Positions 15,001-26,500 of a DNA stretch of 64,000 bases are shown one piece after another. Position 1 is the stretch's first letter, and each line of letters begins with the position of its first letter. The translations under genes were made by a program, and so were the position numbers. The notes beneath the pieces are model-generated. The model was given only the letters and a program-made list of their open reading frames with translations. It was not told where the DNA came from and ran no database searches. The stretch lies in assembly GCA_017165825.1 (NCBI GenBank), contig CM029369.1, forward strand, positions 10,615,341 through 10,679,340. The letters run 5' to 3'. Source of the DNA: Hepsetus odoe. Its lineage: Eukaryota; Chordata; Actinopteri; Characiformes; Hepsetidae.

Positions 15001-18000
15001 TGTTTGTGTCTCTCTCAGGATATGACACACAGGTGGGAGAAAGAGGTCTGAAACTAAGTGGAGGAGAAAAACAGAGAGTAGCTATCGCTCGCACCATCCT
15101 CAAAGCCCCTCGCATCATCTTACTGGACGAGGTGATTCATTCCTCTTGAGCGGTTAGAATGGGGTTTGGAACATACAAAAAAACAGTCATAAGCCGTAGA
15201 GTCTGCTTTCTCGTTATGTTGTCCCTTCTGTTTCAAGGCCACTTCTGCTCTGGACACTCAGACAGAACGCAACATCCAGGCTTCTCTCACCAAGGTGTGT
15301 GCCAGCAGAACATCTGTTGTAGTGGCACACAGGTAAGCATGCCCTTATTAAGCCACGGCCACAAAAAGTGTCCAGAGAAATGCAATCATTATCTCATGCT
15401 CACAGTTCAGATGCAGGGTGTGTGGTAATGATCCAGGCTTGCTGTAACCCCCGTAATCCATGTACACTCTCCTTTAGTCCTGGTCTCCGGCCTAAGACGT
15501 AAAAGTGGAGGAAATCCTTCAATCAACTGATCCAAATCCACTGCTTTATCCCTCAGATAAGATCATGTATTGATAGGGACCTCTGTGTGGGCATATGTGG
15601 AAGATCTCGGTCTTTAATTAAATTGTTCCGTTTGTCTGTTTTGTAAACCCAATGCACTTAAAAATAACTGTCTAGAGGATTTGAGGATAAGTAAATGCAC
15701 AGGAAGGTCTGGATGCATGTGTAGCAGGGGGATAAAAGTTGGCCATAATGCTAGCATCTTCAGTATGGTGGAGGTAGTTGACTGATTACTCATCTTCATG
15801 AATGCCAATTTTTTGTGTGTGTGTGTGTGTGTGTGTTTGATCAAGGCCACAGAGATTTTTACAAGTAAATATATGCAAAGTAATTTATTAGGAGTTTTGT
15901 GTTTGAGCCCATTTTAGACTCACCGCACAGCCTCTCTCACTTCCTCTCCCTCTTCTGCCTCTCTTTGTTCATCACATTCTTTCACTCTCTCAACCGCACA
16001 CTCGGACTCTGCCTGTCGTTCTCACTCCCTCTTTTTCTTTCTTACTATCTCCTCAATCAGCTTCTTCTGTCCTTTTTAATCTTCACAGTATTCTCTCTTT
16101 TCTTTCTCTCTCTCTCTCATTTCTTCTTCCCTCAGAAAATTGTAAACACATCATGATCAGAGTCTGCAAGCTTTGATCCTGTCCAGCCTCTAAGACTGTG
16201 GTGCCACTTTGATCTGTTTTTGGGCTGGTGATTGTGGGGGGTGGCAATCAATAAAGAAGTCTCAGCGCTTTTGTTTGAAGATGAAGGGTGACCGTGTGAG
16301 AAGATGACCTGCAGGAGGGTGGGGCTCGAATTAAAGAGGCGCGGTGGCGGTGTGTGCGCGTCTGTACGCGTGTGAGCAAGCATTGTGTGTTCAGATAAAT
16401 GTTCTTCTCAATAATGTATGAGATCATTTGCTTCCCTTTGTGCTGGCGCGGGGCAGCAGAGTTTATGGTATTTGCATGAGAAAAGGTTCGCCTCAGTTAA
16501 TGCACAAGTCATCTGTTTCTCAATGTTTAAAGACAAGCTTATAGACAGTTTGCAATATGCAGAGCCAGCTTACCAAAATTAATCTGTCCTCTTTATTTCT
16601 CTACCCTTTTCCTGTGAATACCATAAGTAAATCCTTAACGTGGATGACATATTTCAATATTTTTTTTACTTTGGATTCTTTTTTTGACACACTGTAGGTT
16701 ATCGACCATAATCTCATCGGATCTTATTCTGGTTCTGCATGAAGGACAGATTGTGGAGCGTGGAAGGTTGGTTAATTCACATTTTTAGACTTTGTCTGAG
16801 TTGTCAGACTGACTTTGTCTGAGTTGTCAGGCTAAAGGGAGAAATGCGAAACTGCCTCTTTCTTAGTGGAGAGTGAACCATGAAAGACATGTTGGGACAG
16901 ACGGGGATTTGAGAGTGTGTGTGTGTATGAGATGCCCCTCAGGGCTCCAGAGTAGGCAGGGTGTGGACTGCTTGGACACTGAGAGACCATATCCTGTCTC
17001 TGAGAAGATGAGCACAGCCTTGAGGTAAAGCCTACTGATCAACTGATAACATTAAGGACACCATACACACGTACACACACTATCCCTTACTAATGGCCCT
17101 TTTCTTTCAGTGACTCTGCTCTGCCAGTCCCAGTGTAATCGCTAACGCACATTTCTGTCCCGTTTTGTCCTTTGATATATGAGTCGTCCATCCACAAACA
17201 CACACACACTCGCATGCACACTCCCACAGGCTATAGGGATGTAACCCCACACCCTTGCACATTCAACCCTGACTGACACTGCGATGTAAACACAATGCAC
17301 ACGGTCTTTAAAGGCCCAGAAATGGCACCATCTCTCATACACACACAGGAAAAGAGGAAGGAGGTGGAAGGGTTAATGCTTTTAGGAAAGAGGAGTTAAT
17401 TGAAACACCTTGTCTGGTCCCCAGGCTAGAACAGGTAGCCATCCGAAAGAAGACACTCCAGGAAGAGAAATATGACAAAGACTGAGAAGACATGCCACTG
17501 GGTGCTTTATTAATTCATACTGGGAATCTTACACTTCAGAAAGTTCAGCGTGTGTTATGGTGGCAAAAACTTTTTCAAATTCTTCTCAAGGTCCATTTTC
17601 GATCACTCCTGGTGTGAAGCTCCATTATGAGGAGAGCTTTTTCCATCTCCAGCTCCCTGAACTCACTCTCCCATATGACGCCTGCTCCAGTTCTTGCCCT
17701 TCAGATTAATTGCAGCCGCCGCAGATTTGACCCCCACGCAACCCTCCTAATTGACTCTCCATATGAACAAATCTCTGAGAAAGAGCACACGGGCCCCAGG
17801 AGTGCCCCTCGCCCCTAAGTGATCTCTAAAAACCAGGAGAAAGCTTCCACTTTTCATTTAGACCCCCTGTAAAGCTGAGTGCATATGTGTTGATATTACA
17901 GGCATGAGGAGTTGCTGGCCATGCAGGGACTCTACTCAGCCATGTGGCAAAAGCAGCAGCAGCAGCAGGAGAGCCCAGAGCCGAGCCAAGTGCCTTCCTC

Positions 18001-18040
18001 AGACGCAGAACCAGAGCAGCAGCAGCACAGTGGAGAATGA
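1..18040 (+). CDS. abcb6: ABC half-transporter ABCB6, 3' part (5' end outside window)
   Basis: Exons: 1-117, 208-273, 469-594, 732-808, 901-964, 1626-1711, 1942-1999, 2101-2205, 14215-14389, 15019-15131, 15238-15332, 16698-16766, 17902-18040. They join to 429 residues without a frame break. The first part is the end of the transmembrane domain (TEWRTKFRR, LLNFETVKYY, GDYVLFGTYIVQLYTPLNWF). The ATPase domain follows: Walker A GQSGSGKST (exon at 2101), Q-loop VVPQDT, signature LSGGEKQRVAIA, Walker B IILLDE, D-loop SALD and H-loop VAHRLST, all intact. This matches vertebrate ABCB6, the ATM1-like half-transporter linked to porphyrin/haem transport, which works as a dimer in mitochondrial outer, endolysosomal or plasma membranes. 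The C-terminus ends in two short glutamine runs (CAG repeats). A 12-kb intron separates Walker A from the Q-loop exon. Family assignment is very secure; the N-terminal half is not in the window. Confidence 0.95.
2267..2512 (-). mobile_element. tRNA-derived SINE, family A (GATG-tailed), full copy
   Basis: Read on the minus strand it starts with a tRNA-like head (GGCAGCGGTGGCCTAGTGG, then the B-box-like GGTTCGAACCCC). It ends with a tail finishing in ATGGATGG repeats. The tail resembles the 3' end of RTE/Rex3-type fish LINEs, which probably supplied the retrotransposition machinery. The 13-base direct repeat CCTCTATAGACCA at 2254-2266 and 2513-2525 is a perfect target-site duplication. Confidence 0.85.
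4431..4514. repeat. CT-rich microsatellite in abcb6 intron
   Basis: Imperfect CT/CTGT/CTCG repeat of about 85 bases. It produces spurious Ser/Leu-rich and Arg/Glu-rich open frames on the two strands. Confidence 0.9.
7222..7434 (-). mobile_element. tRNA-derived SINE, family B copy
   Basis: Minus-strand copy. It has a degenerate tRNA-like head at the high-coordinate end (GCGGCGTTCTAGTGGTTAAG, then the B-box-like GGGTTTGAAACCC near 7372). The body includes TGAGGTACCTATGAGCAAGGT, and the tail region CACAATGACAAGAATATTCAC lies at the low-coordinate end. The same layout recurs at 11052, 39655, 48699, 55386, 57197 and 59476. Confidence 0.75.
11052..11315 (-). mobile_element. degenerate family B SINE with G-run expansion
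   Basis: Diverged minus-strand copy: AAGTGAAAGTGGCTAT near the low end, a body with GGACAGTACCTCG, then ACTCAAACCCACAACC, with GGCCACCACTGCC at the high end. Guanine runs at 11275-11281 and 11287-11300 interrupt the tRNA-like head, so this copy looks old. Confidence 0.6.
15815..16135. repeat. GT microsatellite followed by pyrimidine-rich tract
   Basis: A (GT)n run near 15815-15836 is followed, from about 15920 to 16132, by an almost pure C/T tract (CTCTCTCACTTCCTCTCCC and similar). It lies in the abcb6 intron between the exons at 15238 and 16698. No coding potential is seen. Confidence 0.75.
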
Positions 18041-18599
18041 CACTTGGCCATAGTCCAGGTTAAAGAGAACTAAAGAACAAAGAAGTTTGTTTCCTAAGGC
18101 AACTGTTTTAATCATTTTAATATCCTGATATGTGTTTTCCATTGGAAAGAATATTTGACAAATTCTTTATATGGATGCATGAGAGCAGGCTGAAATAAGC
18201 ATCTTGAATGACTAGTGCTGTTTACAGTTATTAACTACTTCTGTCTATTCTACAGATATTTTGTGGTTTACGTTTTTTTGTGACATCCTGGCATGTACAT
18301 AATCTCTTATCTGCATGATTCTGCACATTCTCAGGGAAACAAAAAGGTGTGGATAGAGTAGACTTTGAATATCAACGATCATTTGAAATATGTCAGTTTA
18401 TTAAAAATGATATTTAATAAGCCAGTAGGAATTTAATTAATTTCAACCTTTATTTTTTGCAATACACACCAAAAAATATTTTTATTTGTTATTTGATACA
18501 TACTGTTATTTGAAACATATACTGCTTCTATTGTAATTTTTTGTACTGATTTATTAATATGATACGCTTAGTATTAACTCTGAAAATGCAATTCTCATA

Positions 18600-18621
18600 A
18601 ATAAATTTCCCTTGGAATAAA
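18600..18621 (+). terminator. polyadenylation signals of abcb6
   Basis: Two AATAAA hexamers at 18600-18605 and 18616-18621 lie about 560 bases after the abcb6 stop codon in AT-rich sequence. The 3' UTR would therefore be 18041 to roughly 18640. Confidence 0.65.
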
Positions 18622-18842
18622 TACAATGCTAGCTATATACAAAAGTTAATTTATTTTGAGTATTTACATCAGTTCACACATGCTATGGTTTAACAAACAA
18701 CAGCAATGAGGACATTTAGGATCCCCTTCCTTGACAATACATGACATCATCTTGACATCATTTGTTTAGCAGAACAAGAGATATTTACAGGAACACATTT
18801 CTGGTCTATACAAAAACAAGATTTGTTGACTGATTTTGAAGC

Positions 18843-18957
<115 letters not shown>

Positions 18958-19474
18958 ACACAGGACTGTGCAAAAGTTTTAGGCAGGTGTGAAAGAATGC
19001 TTTCAGAAATGGAAGTGTTCATTATTTATTTTCATCAATCAACAAAATGCAGTGAATTAACAAAAGAGAATCTAAATCAAATCAATATTTGGTGTGACCA
19101 CCCTTTGCCTTCAAAACAGCGTTAATTCTTCTAGGTACACTTGCACACAGTTTTTGAAGGAACTCGGCTGGTAGGTTGTTCCAAACATGACTGTGTTTCA
19201 ACCTCCGTGTGACATTGATGATCATCAGCACCTGTTTGGTAAAACTGGTTGATCAGACACCGACTATAATCCTACAAAATCCCTGACTTTGTGCAAGTGT
19301 ACCCAGAAGAACTGATGCTGGTTTGAAGGCAAAAGGTAGTAACACTAAATATTGATTTGATTTAGATTTTTTTTTTTTTGTAAATTGATTAAAATAATCA
19401 TTATTTATATTTCTGAAAGCATTCTTTGTTTACAGCATTTTTTCACACCTACCTAAAAGTTTTGCACAGTACTG
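18958..19474. mobile_element. Tc1/mariner-type non-autonomous element
   Basis: The termini are inverted repeats: ACTGTGCAAAAGTTTTAGGC at the left and its complement, CCTAAAAGTTTTGCACAGT, at the right. Homology extends inward for tens of bases (GAATGCTTTCAGAAAT against ATTTCTGAAAGCATTC). On the minus strand the interior encodes the end of a Tc1-type transposase (PRRI/ALKAKGGHTKY-like), but most of the coding region is missing. A longer relative sits at 50734-51285. Confidence 0.85.
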
Positions 19475-20598
19475 ATATATATATAATCTGTTAAACTATG
19501 TTTAGCTAAATGCACTGAGAGCATGATTTAAGGGAGGTTTGTATGAGAGAGAGGGGAAGGAAGGCATATGATAGCAGTAACTGACCTTGCTCACAGCATC
19601 CTTGCTTTATATAGTACATCAATACGCTTCGTCTGGAGCATAGTGGAATATGGTTGGGTGAGGGTCTATGATGTAGACTACTTTTCCAGTTACTTGTTTA
19701 AACCTGCACTGGCCTTGATTAATTTTTGAAAGTTTGTACTTAATTCCCAGCAGAGACCAGCGAGACAGCTCTATATCCTCTTGCAGTTTCTGTTCACTTT
19801 CCTGCAGGCCGTCGCTGACGTGGGTGAGGGGTCTGAAGGCATGCTGGTTGCAGAGTGGTTAGCAAGAGCCTATAAATGAAGGAGAGAGCTCTAAAGTGGC
19901 CTTGCAAAGGGGCAGCATTGGGGACAGGCCTGCCTAAAGAACAGTTCTCATGACTAAATCATGGCCTTCCGCTCCTTCAGGCTGTCTAAGAGGGGAATGT
20001 AGATTTGTCTTGAAATGTTAAAGTGGGCGTGAGGTGTGCGGCAGAGTGGCGTTGTCACCATTGTTCATCTCCAGCCGTGGCCTGCGCGCTGACCCGCGGA
20101 GGGACTCGGGCTAGAGAGCGGCGCTGCCCGCCCGCTGAACCCCCACAGTGAGTAGAGAAAAAGGCAAGAGCAATGGGCCTGCTGCTGCCTGAAAAGTAGG
20201 AGAGTATGACTTCAGAGTGAGGACATCATACACTTTCTCTTATTTCACTTCCATCAGCAACCTCCTATCCTCAGTCCCTTGATGTCCATACTGGCCCGCT
20301 TCTGTTCGCCCATGTTTTGTGGGTGTCCATGAATAACACTGGGTTTTTGAGTCCGATTCACAACAGTTTAAACAGAACTCAAGCAACAATAATTTCTACA
20401 TCTTTTCATTCATATTATCCCATAATAGCCTTCTAGTCCTAAAGAAACTAGGATTACAAATGAAGATGAATAGCCAAAACTAAGATGACCAGAAGCCATG
20501 CTTGGCATCTGGATTCTCTGTTGCGAGTCAGAGATCTGGGTAATGGAGTGCTGGATGAAGGGGATGTTTTACTAGATAAAGCAGCGTAGCTCTCTATC

Positions 20599-23500
20599 TC
20601 AGTTCCTCTCACTGTCATCAGACTTGCGGCGGCCCTGGTGCCACAAGGCTGTGGGCAGATTCTGGCAGCCCATGTACTCCTTCCTCATCTCGGCCTCAGT
20701 GAGAGGAGGCGTTGAGTTACAGGGAGCCCCAGCCAGTGTCACATTAAGCAGGCTTGCTGCATCATCACCCACATGAGGCATTACTGCACTCTGGTAGAGG
20801 AGAGAAAGCCAAAGAATGGAATAAATTAGCATTCTCAGAAGATTATTGCATTGCATCACAAAGTGGAAACAAAATGAAATTTACACAATTTCCCCCCAAA
20901 AAGTTGATCAAGACATGTTTAGGCAACTGAGGTTTGCTGTGTCTGCAGGGTAAATGTAGCTAATGGACACTTAGACTTCACCCAGTAGCTGAATCCAAAC
21001 TGCATGCCTAAACAGTTGCACATGACAAAATATAAATTTCGGGCAAGGCTGCATGTCCAGAGGTATACAGACACTCAAAATAGCAAATTCAGCTAATGCC
21101 TTCGACAGCTCAGCATATCCAATGCTAAGTGTCAGCTGGAGGAGTATATAGCCCCAAGTACATGGAGCAGTTGAACTGCATTCTCTGGGGTGATAAAGCA
21201 TAATTAGTTAAATCAGTGGTCTCCAATCTTATCTTTTTTTTAGTGTCATGTAAAACAATATTTTCACGGACCAGCATAGAAACAGTTGAAAGCAAATTGC
21301 ATAAAAATACGTTTGTTTTTTACTCATTTTTATGAGCTTGTGGGTTTAATTTTTGATGTACCATATCGTGAGACATTCCTTTTATACTCAATAAAATATT
21401 TTTTATCAATATTTCTGTGCGGCCTGGTACCAAATGACCCATGGACTAGGGCTGGTGGTTGGGGACCACTGAGATAAATCATCATTGGTTGAAATGGTGT
21501 CTGTGATGACAGAATGCAATCCAAATAAACATGTTCAATGCAAAGCCTTTTAAAAAGAAAAGAGGCTGTTGCTATGGCAAATGTAAGGGTGGGCAGGCTC
21601 CTTATTAACCCCTTGATCTTTAAAGAAGATGTGTCTATCAACTGTTTTCCTTTTATCTTTATATTTGGGTTCCAACGAACAACACTTTCTTATGTTTCCA
21701 ACATCTTAAAATGGACATGGGTGCAGTCATGAATCTATGTACATTTAACAAAGCTAAAGAAACAGGAGCGTTTTGGATTGTTGTATTTGATGTATATTAA
21801 AAAGAAACATCAGTGTCAATCAAATTCATGCAGGACATGCAAGTTTTTGGCTCTCATTTTCTCATTTCATTGTCCAGTCCCAGTATCTGATCAGAATTGC
21901 TTTTTGTTTGTTAAGCTGCACAGTGACCTACATATGAATCATTAAAGCATAAGAAAACCAATTAAGGCATGAATCAGTGAAGAACCAACAAGGTGATTCC
22001 CTAGCAAAAAATATAAAGAAATGAGAGCCAACTCAAGACTATTGCACAGTACTGTGTGTAAGCAAGTCTGTTTGGGAAGATTTGTGGTTTGTGCAAGTGT
22101 GATGATTTAAGCATGCAGTTGCCATCATGTTGTTTGGTGCCATAAACTTCCACTACTTTTGCCATTTTTACGTACATCAGCATCATAGATTAAAAAAAAA
22201 GTAGTAGTACTACAGAAGAATGCTTTAAACACTTTTCAGTAGATGGTTCTTTAATTAACTTCTTTTGTACATTATTAAGGCTGTAGTTTCAGGGTTTCAC
22301 TACTTACCTTAGTAAGGTGGTCTATGAGGCAGTGGGATGGATGCAGAGATGCCCAGAACTGAGCTGTGTCCAACCAGGGCAGGCCGTTCAGCAGTACCAC
22401 ATTGAGGTGTTTGAGAGAGCTCTTCAGTCTCTTAATGAGAACAGAGGTGTAGCTCTGCTCCACAAAGAGCAGCACTCGACTGGCCCTGCAACCTGCTAGG
22501 TCAGCCAGCAGCTCCCCCACTGTATAGCGCTCCTTCAAATCCGCCTAGACAGACAATTTGGATGTGTTTGAAGAGACAAAACTGAATGTACCATACTGTG
22601 CCAAATTTTTATTTGATGACTGTAAGCAACTTCATTCATGTGTAGCAAATGTGGTGGTCATTGTCCATCATTTAGCCTAGACTTAAATTATACTCTGTCC
22701 ACCAAATTTAGGATAATTTTACAACACATGATAAATTTAAAGTTGAAGAAAAGCGTCTTCATTGCATTCTTTGTCTATGTAAAGGTCTGCACTGATGCCA
22801 ATATTGTGTCACATTTCTGCACAGAGATAATAGTATCTAGAGAAGAATAAACTAATATGGATTTACGAGGGTAGGAAAATGGCTCGTCTGATATTTGTGA
22901 CTGAGGTGAAAATGTTTTCTATTCATTACAAAGTATTCTTTTTGTTTTGAGAGCAACTTTTTGGCTTAAATGGAAAAGCCATTAGTTGATGAATCAGCTA
23001 TCTTCATGAAGGACCCTTTTGGGTGAAAGGAAGCTGCTTTCTTAAGGAACAGACAGTATGGTGGTCCTGACCCTGTGTGGTCCTTGTCTCTCAAGCCCCC
23101 CTTTTGTCACTCCCATCCCTGTCAAGGGATCAGGTTGTTGCCTTTGTCCCAGGAGAGTCTGTGCCTATTGTTACAGAAGGAAGGGCTTTACCACACAGTC
23201 TGGGCCCTTCCGTCTGCCCAGCTCTGAGCATATGGCTGGGATTACTGACCACCTTTAGAAAGAGAAGGTGGAATTTTACTGAGGTCAATAAGGGTTTTTT
23301 TTTTGTTTTTTTTAATTAAATTTTTTTAAAAATATAATTAAATGTGTTGCGCTTTGTAGATTAGGTTTATTAGTGAAAGATTAAAGAGAGTGGTTGTTTT
23401 AGAAATGGAGGATTGACAGTTCTATTGTGGTCTGGGATGAGGACTTATGGATGTATCATAATAAGCTTTTGGGCTTACAGTAACACCCGCTGTATTCCTT

Positions 23501-26500
23501 TGACATCTAACATAAGCTTACTGCTCTTGAGAGTATTTCACTATTTGGTCACCCTGTAATAAGTACAACCCCAAATATGAGAACAAGAAGCTATATCCTC
23601 CATCACCTAAAAGAGGGAACTATTCCAGTTCCTTCATTTTACAGTCAATAAAGGGAGATGAGGGGGACCAGAAGGAGGCACTTTAGTTCCCTTCTGTGAC
23701 CAAATGCCTTCCTTGTTGCCTCTTTGATTGGGCAAAGGAACTTTGAAGTCGTGGGCCATGCTGATTTATAGAGGGGACACATTGAATCCATTAACAGGAA
23801 GATAAGGGATGATCATCTGTGCATTCCTGAGGCCTGCCTGTTAGTCTCCTGCTTGGACTTCCTGCTGCAGAATGGTTACGGTTAAGAGGTAAAAATGCTG
23901 CAGGAAAGGCCACCTTAATTTAATACTTTTTTTTAGGCAGTGGGAAGCCTGCGAATGGCGGCACCATTCCAGGTCAGCATTTTAGTTAATTTTATTGTCG
24001 ATCATGTCTGACCATTTACACTTTATTAGCATTTCTAGATGACAATGTGAAGGCTCCACAAACTTACAATGCCATTATTGTTTCGGTCCCATAGCAGCAT
24101 GGTTCCATCATTGCGGGTGGGGCTGTTCAGGTAGAGGACCAGAGAGTCTGCACAGTGATGTTTTCGGCAGATGTAGGAAATGTGGTTCCTGATCATCTCC
24201 TTCTCTGTGGCTGGATACATCCCTTCTGCTTCTTTAGCTACAGGGGTGTGCAAAATAGTTTTTACTCTGAATATGGAGCAAGGTTTGTATGAGGAATAGA
24301 ATTTGCTGTGCTATGGGAGACAGAAAAATTGTAATTCATGAAGAAAGTCTGTCAAAGTCCTAGAAAGCACTGTCCTAATGACCAAATCCATCATTTAATT
24401 CGTCTACAGGCTGTTTTGAGTTCTCACCTGCAACTTGTCCGTTTCCAGCAAAGAATGTTTTGATGTGATCTTTATGGAAGCCATTGTTCCTCAGCATCCG
24501 ATAGAAGTGCAGCAGGTTTTGCACATGACGCTGGTATGTGATCTGCTCCTGCCAACCACCTGTAGAGAAAAGAAAAATGCAGAAAAACAGAGGGCTCCGG
24601 TGAAGACACCTTACTGAAAATGTGCTAATCGGCTTTGGTGAGACAGTGAGGAGAAGGAAGAATTGAGTGCCTGTTTTAATAAAACATCTGGCCAGATTCT
24701 CTCTTGAACTTACTGATCTTAATCAAGAAGTTGCAAAATGTGAACATGGTAAAAAAAAAAGAAAAGGAAATGATAAATTAGGATTTTTAAACCTGAAAGC
24801 AGCACTGCATGGTCACAGGTCTGGTAGAGGCGGCAGGAGAGGTGTGTGGCGAGAGGCTGCTGGTGACATCGGCGAGTGTTTTTATTGAGCTCACAGCTGG
24901 AGAGGGGCACACTTGGCCTGGTTAGGGGTAAGGGTTGTGGGCATTTGGCAAACTCTGGATGATCTGTTGTAGAAGTAGGACAAAGCAAAAGTTGCTAATG
25001 AACACTACATCCAAAATATATAATTAATAATGGCTGCTTTGAAAGTGTGGTGGATACCTTATTGACCATTTTTCTTTTGTTCTCAAACTTCTTTAAACAC
25101 ATTTGCATTTGCTTTGTGGCTGCCAAACTGAAGACATGTCATGTGTAAGATATTAAATGTCCTGGCTATTACATCACATTTGGGGGGGGACTTAAAGAAG
25201 CCCCCTAACGGGCATTTGTTTTTCCTATGAGGAAACTGCAGTCCAAGATTAAGCTTAATCATTGTCTGGTAATGCAGGCCTAAGTGCTCTATAAGACATT
25301 CATTGGGAAATAAGCTCCATGAACACACATTGACTTTACATGTCTGTTCAAATGGACTCAGATGAGGTGAAGCAGACTTAACATGTCAAAACCAGAAAAA
25401 ATAATAATTCCATTTTCTTTTGTCTGTTACAGTTACACCACTGTTCAAAGAACTTCACAAATATCCTATTTCCAAGTACAGATTAGACGAAGGTTTTGCA
25501 GTGATTTCGCTGTATTTTAGGGCCAGAAAATACAGTCTTGGCCTGCGTCTCGAAACCTGTCCCTTTCAGTCATTGACTCACCCACACAGCGTAGGCGCTG
25601 AGTTCTGTTGCTGTCCCGCACTCCCACTACCAGGGGTAGGAAGTGGATTTCACAGAGGCCACTGGTGCGCTCAAAGCGGCCCGCTCTGGACACAGGGCTC
25701 CTGCGGAACCGCACTCGGCCAACCATGCGGTCACTGCGGCTCCGTCTCCGCTTCAACTGGTTCTGGCAGCGGGTTTTCAGGGCCAGTGTCAGACATTCCT
25801 CTCCTATAAAGCAGCAAACAGCAAGTTGTCTGCAGTTAACCAATATTAAAGTGTATGTTCACTAAAAACAAAGGTGCCAAAAAAGGGTTACTATAAAATA
25901 ATGCCATGGAAGAAGCTCTTGAAGGTCCTGGAGATCCTGCTATTAATGAGTGTTTTCTTCTCTCCTAATTCAAATCAGGACAGTCTTATTAATTTCCTGA
26001 CTAGGTGAATCAAATGTTTGAGGAGCAAGGAAAACATTCAGATATACAGAGCAGGAGGCTTCGGGTTCAGGGTTGGGACCTCTGCTTTATTTTAAAGATT
26101 ATATAGAATTTAAAGTCTTCTCCTACAACCTTACATTTAAACTAAGAATAATTTTAGGAACCGTTGTTTTAAAGCATGTAGTGCTTTCACAATCTGCTGG
26201 GAGTACCATTTATCCCTGCTTGCTTCTGGACCTCTAGCAGGCACTTAGTAGTTTAGAGAAGATTGCAGGGCAACTGCAGCCTGAATCTATTTCAGGTAAC
26301 ACAGACAGAGGGATCTTGGGTCCAGGCACCATCATGAGATGAACTAATCAGAAACCATTAGAAATCTACTCAGCGCATTTTCAGATAATTAGTAAAATTG
26401 CCCTGCTGCTATTAAATGTTTCCTTGGCTTGCCGACGCAGCGTAAAAAGCATTCATCTCTCCCCCTTGGTCTCTCTCTCTTGCTGTGGCCACTTGTTTTC

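Noticed and set aside
25420..25865. Several plus-strand frames around 25.4-25.9 kb
   Set aside because: Shadows of exon 2 of the minus-strand gene, whose frame continues across all seven exons.
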